DNA from: Aquisalimonas lutea
GTDB taxonomy: Bacteria; Pseudomonadota; Gammaproteobacteria; Nitrococcales; Aquisalimonadaceae
DNA: 64,000 bases
Reading direction: 5' to 3'
NCBI RefSeq assembly: GCF_030409225.1
Contig: NZ_JAUFPK010000001.1
Coordinates: forward strand, 1,710,733-1,774,732
Part shown: piece after piece, positions 61,915 to 64,000 of the stretch
Layout of the letters: each line of letters opens with the position of its first letter
Numbering within the stretch: position 1 is the stretch's first letter
The notes under the pieces: model-generated
What the model saw: the letters and a program-made list of their open reading frames with translations, nothing else
Told to the model about the DNA's origin: nothing
The model's database searches: none
Translations under genes and position numbers: made by a program

Positions 61915-62081
61915 GGGATCCTCGCCATGTGGCTTCAGGCTCATTGTCGGACAGCCTTCGCGGTACGGCTACCCCGGCCCCGCCCGGGTTCAGGGAATTG
62001 AAGCGGTGGCTCCGGCCGGGGCACAGTACCCTCAGCCACCCTACTCCGGCGCGTCCGTCGGGGCCCGGCGAGGGAGTGTCC

Positions 62082-62819
62082 ATGGAGTGCCCGAAATGCG
62101 GTCATCCCCGGGAAGCCGGGGAGATTGCCTGCAGCAGCTGCGGGCTGGTGTTCCACAAGTACGAAGCCTACCTGGAGCGCCTGGAGGCAGTGGAGGCAAG
62201 CGCCCGGGACACGGACGCCGGCGAGGGCGGCCGGTGGTCTTCCCTGGGGCGCGAGCTGCTGGCTCCGCCCGTGGCGGCCCGGCAGTTCTTCTGGCCTTGT
62301 CTCGGTCTCTGGCTCGTCTTCGTGGTCTGGGGCTGGAGCTACATGCTGCAGGATATCGATGCCCTGGGGCATCGGCCCGGCTTCCTGCACAGCGTGAACC
62401 TGCCCTTCCACGAGGCCGGGCACGTGATCTTCGGTCTCTTCGGCCAGTTCATCGGGTCGCTGGGCGGGACCCTGGCGCAGCTCCTGATGCCGGTGATCTG
62501 CGGCGTCGCGCTGCTGTGGCAGCGCCAGGATACCTTCGGCGCCAGTCTCTGCCTGTGGTGGTTCGGCCAGAACTTCCTCGACATCGCCCCCTACATGGCG
62601 GATGCCCGGGCCGGCGAGCTCCCCCTGCTGGGCGGCAACTACGGCAAGTCGTCGCCCTACGGTTTCCACGACTGGGAGTTCATCCTCGGCGAGACGGGCC
62701 TTCTCGCCTACGACACGACGCTGGCCGCCGTCACCCTGAACGCCGGGCGGGCGATCATGCTGGCCGCCATGGCGTGGGGCCTGCTGCTGCTGTGGCGGGC
62801 GCGACCGGCACGAGCGTGA
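62082..62819 (+). CDS. Zinc-ribbon membrane protein with HEAGH motif (M50-like)
   Basis: A 245-residue protein. An N-terminal zinc ribbon (ECPKCG, then CSSCG; residues 2-24) and a short linker are followed by about five membrane helices. The motif PFHEAGHVIFGLFGQ (about residue 110) contains HExxH, the zinc site of membrane metallopeptidases; no LDG-type second motif of site-2 proteases is clear, so activity is uncertain. Sequence GRE-LLAPPVAARQFFWPCLGLW begins the membrane part. The ATG at 62082 follows an AGGGAG site. Confidence 0.8.
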   Translation: MECPKCGHPREAGEIACSSCGLVFHKYEAYLERLEAVEASARDTDAGEGGRWSSLGRELLAPPVAARQFFWPCLGLWLVFVVWGWSYMLQDIDALGHRPGFLHSVNLPFHEAGHVIFGLFGQFIGSLGGTLAQLLMPVICGVALLWQRQDTFGASLCLWWFGQNFLDIAPYMADARAGELPLLGGNYGKSSPYGFHDWEFILGETGLLAYDTTLAAVTLNAGRAIMLAAMAWGLLLLWRARPARA

Positions 62820-62948
62820 GCGGCGCGGCGGATCCTCCGCCTGCGGCGTGCGCGGACCGTGGAATGGGTCGCATTTTGAGACACTGGGCCTTTACCCCGG
62901 GTTCCGGGCAGGTACGCTTGTACCCGGAGTCGTCACAAGGGCCCAGGC

Positions 62949-63602
62949 ATGAAGGATACTGCCCAGCCGGACAAGGAATCCGTCAGCGATCCGCTGTATG
63001 TCGTCGCGCCGGGGTTGTTCCGCAGCCCCTTCCGGCGGGACGGCCGCTCCATTGCGATCACCCGCGGCGAGGAGACGCTGGCCTCCATCGAGGAGCCCGG
63101 GCTGTGGTCGGGGCGGCCGGAGCAGCTGCGCTTCCGCGGCCGTCGCTATCGGCTGGCACGGCCCGATGACGCCACCGTGGGCGAGGCGGTGGCGAACATG
63201 GCCCGCTCGGTATTCGGAGTGCCCCGGCGACGGCGTGTGTGGCGGGCCGGGGCCGGCATCGTCACCGAGATCCGCGAGACCACGGAGACGACCCGCGAAG
63301 CCGCCGGCCGGTTCGTGATCGATGATCAACCCTACCAGGTGCAGTGCACCGCGTACGGTTCTGCGCGGCGCGACATCCAGCGGCTGCTTTTCGGCCCCAG
63401 GGGGCTGACGGCCGAGCTGGAGCCCAGCGAATTCTCCCGGCAAGCCTTTTTCCTGACGCCGCGCCTGCCGACGCGGCTGGACGTTCTGGCCATCGGCCTC
63501 CACATGATGTTCTGGCTCAATACCGGGATCTCCAGCGGCGGTGGTGCCGTGGGTGCCGGTGGCGCAGGAGGCGGAGGCGGTGACGGGGGCGGCGGCTGCT
63601 GA
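62949..63602 (+). CDS. Unrecognised protein with C-terminal Gly-rich tail
   Basis: I do not recognise a family. The 217-residue product has no signal peptide, a basic body with several short strands (YVVAPGLFRSPFRRDGRSIAI, EQLRFRGRRYRLARP), one possible membrane helix near the end (LDVLAIGLHMMFWLNTG) and a tail made almost only of Gly and Ala ending in Cys. Such tails recur in small membrane proteins with poorly known roles. It lies between the HEAGH protein and the YbjQ gene on the same strand, 63 bp before the latter, and could form an operon with it. Confidence 0.7.
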   Translation: MKDTAQPDKESVSDPLYVVAPGLFRSPFRRDGRSIAITRGEETLASIEEPGLWSGRPEQLRFRGRRYRLARPDDATVGEAVANMARSVFGVPRRRRVWRAGAGIVTEIRETTETTREAAGRFVIDDQPYQVQCTAYGSARRDIQRLLFGPRGLTAELEPSEFSRQAFFLTPRLPTRLDVLAIGLHMMFWLNTGISSGGGAVGAGGAGGGGGDGGGGC

Positions 63603-63665
63603 TGGCGGGGGCCCCCGGCGGCCGGGAGAGCGTGGACAACAACGATTGGAGACAGAGGAGGTTGC

Positions 63666-63986
63666 ATGCTGATCAGCAACATGGAAATCGTACCCGGCAA
63701 GCGTGTCCGGGAGCACTTCGGCATCGTCCAGGGCAGTACGGTGCAGTCGAAGCACGTCGGCCGGGACTTCATGGCCAGCCTGAAGAACCTGGTGGGCGGC
63801 GAGCTCACCGGGTACACGGAGCTGCTGGAGGATGCCCGCGAGTACGCACTGGAGCGGATGACCAGCCAGGCCGAGGCCATCGGCGCCAATGCCGTGGTCA
63901 ACGTCCGCTTCTCCACCTCCGCCATCTCGGCCGGGGCCTCGGAGATTCTCGCCTACGGAACGGCGGTCGTCCTCGACGACATGTAG
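63666..63986 (+). CDS. YbjQ family protein (putative heavy-metal-binding, UPF0145)
   Basis: A 106-residue protein, the normal YbjQ length: MEIVPGKRVREHFGIVQGSTVQSKHVGRDFM, GELTGYTELLEDAREYALERM and the ending ANAVVNVRFSTSAISAGASEILAYGTAV match the family throughout. YbjQ proteins form beta-barrel pentamers; metal binding is proposed but not established. A GAGG site sits before the ATG. The next gene begins 10 bp after its stop, so it belongs to an operon continuing out of the window. Confidence 0.93.
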   Translation: MLISNMEIVPGKRVREHFGIVQGSTVQSKHVGRDFMASLKNLVGGELTGYTELLEDAREYALERMTSQAEAIGANAVVNVRFSTSAISAGASEILAYGTAVVLDDM

Positions 63987-63995
63987 GAGGGCATC

Positions 63996-64000
63996 ATGGA
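63996..64000 (+). CDS. Start of a further gene, cut by window edge
   Basis: ATG at 63996 is preceded by GGAGG that overlaps the YbjQ stop, a strong ribosome-binding site. Only the first codon is visible, so no product can be named; tandem YbjQ paralogues are common and would fit. Confidence 0.5.

Overview
The window is dense, GC-rich bacterial chromosome with strong G/C third-position bias over most of its length. It looks like a gammaproteobacterium, perhaps a halophilic Ectothiorhodospiraceae or Halomonas-like lineage. The hints are an fdsGBACD-type NAD-dependent formate dehydrogenase next to an OFA transporter, YghU, pbpC beside a bacterial alpha-2-macroglobulin, DUF1127, a phasin, SoxR and ArfB. 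The assignment is by gene content only. I saw no rRNA, tRNA, CRISPR array or complete insertion sequence.

Region 1 (1-10114) is a divergent catabolic island. Leftward lie a TRAP transporter (small permease, large permease, binding protein) and a truncated quinone oxidoreductase. Rightward runs a tight operon: mandelate racemase/muconate lactonizing-type enzyme, acyl-CoA dehydrogenase, class III CoA-transferase, IclR regulator, 4-oxalocrotonate tautomerase-like protein and a ThDP-dependent enzyme. A three-half-site operator (AACATA-N8-TATGTT-N8-AACATA) lies between the arms and resembles sites of the IclR regulator PcaU. The substrate is an unidentified organic acid. The codon bias is visibly weaker here than further right.

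Region 2 (10115-11184) looks like a junction: a 5' fragment of a spore-maturation/nucleoside-recognition gene and a frameshifted ArsR-type regulator that keeps its operator palindrome. A VOC protein and a DJ-1/PfpI protein follow.

Region 3 (12683-21477) is a formate module: OFA transporter, a 49-residue one-helix partner, FdsG, FdsB, FdsA, FdhD, FdsD and a LysR regulator. FdsA appears to lack the ligands of its His/Cys-coordinated N-terminal [4Fe-4S] cluster.

Region 4 (21726-37443) has YghU, an unknown anchored protein, a membrane diguanylate cyclase, then cell-envelope genes: alpha-2-macroglobulin overlapping pbpC, a phospholipase D-like protein, a periplasmic glycerophosphodiesterase and an EF-hand protein ending at a clear terminator.

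Region 5 (37543-50710) has an RND pump with its lipoprotein adaptor and divergent LysR gene, an HU protein, azlCD with an AraC regulator, a LOG protein, SoxR facing an ABC exporter across a soxbox with a 19-bp promoter spacer, and a LysR/DUF1127 divergent pair.

Region 6 (50717-64000) holds an alpha/beta hydrolase, MsrA, an ATP-grasp ligase with a TrkA-C-like tail, a deaminase, a phasin, a cation/Ca2+ exchanger, ArfB, a sulfurtransferase, and a STAND-type ATPase with a PhoB-like DNA-binding end. That regulator faces a DUF1326/DUF2182 pair whose upstream region carries an 11-bp-period direct repeat. The window ends with DUF488, a zinc-ribbon/HEAGH membrane protein, an unknown Gly-rich protein, a YbjQ protein and the first bases of another gene.
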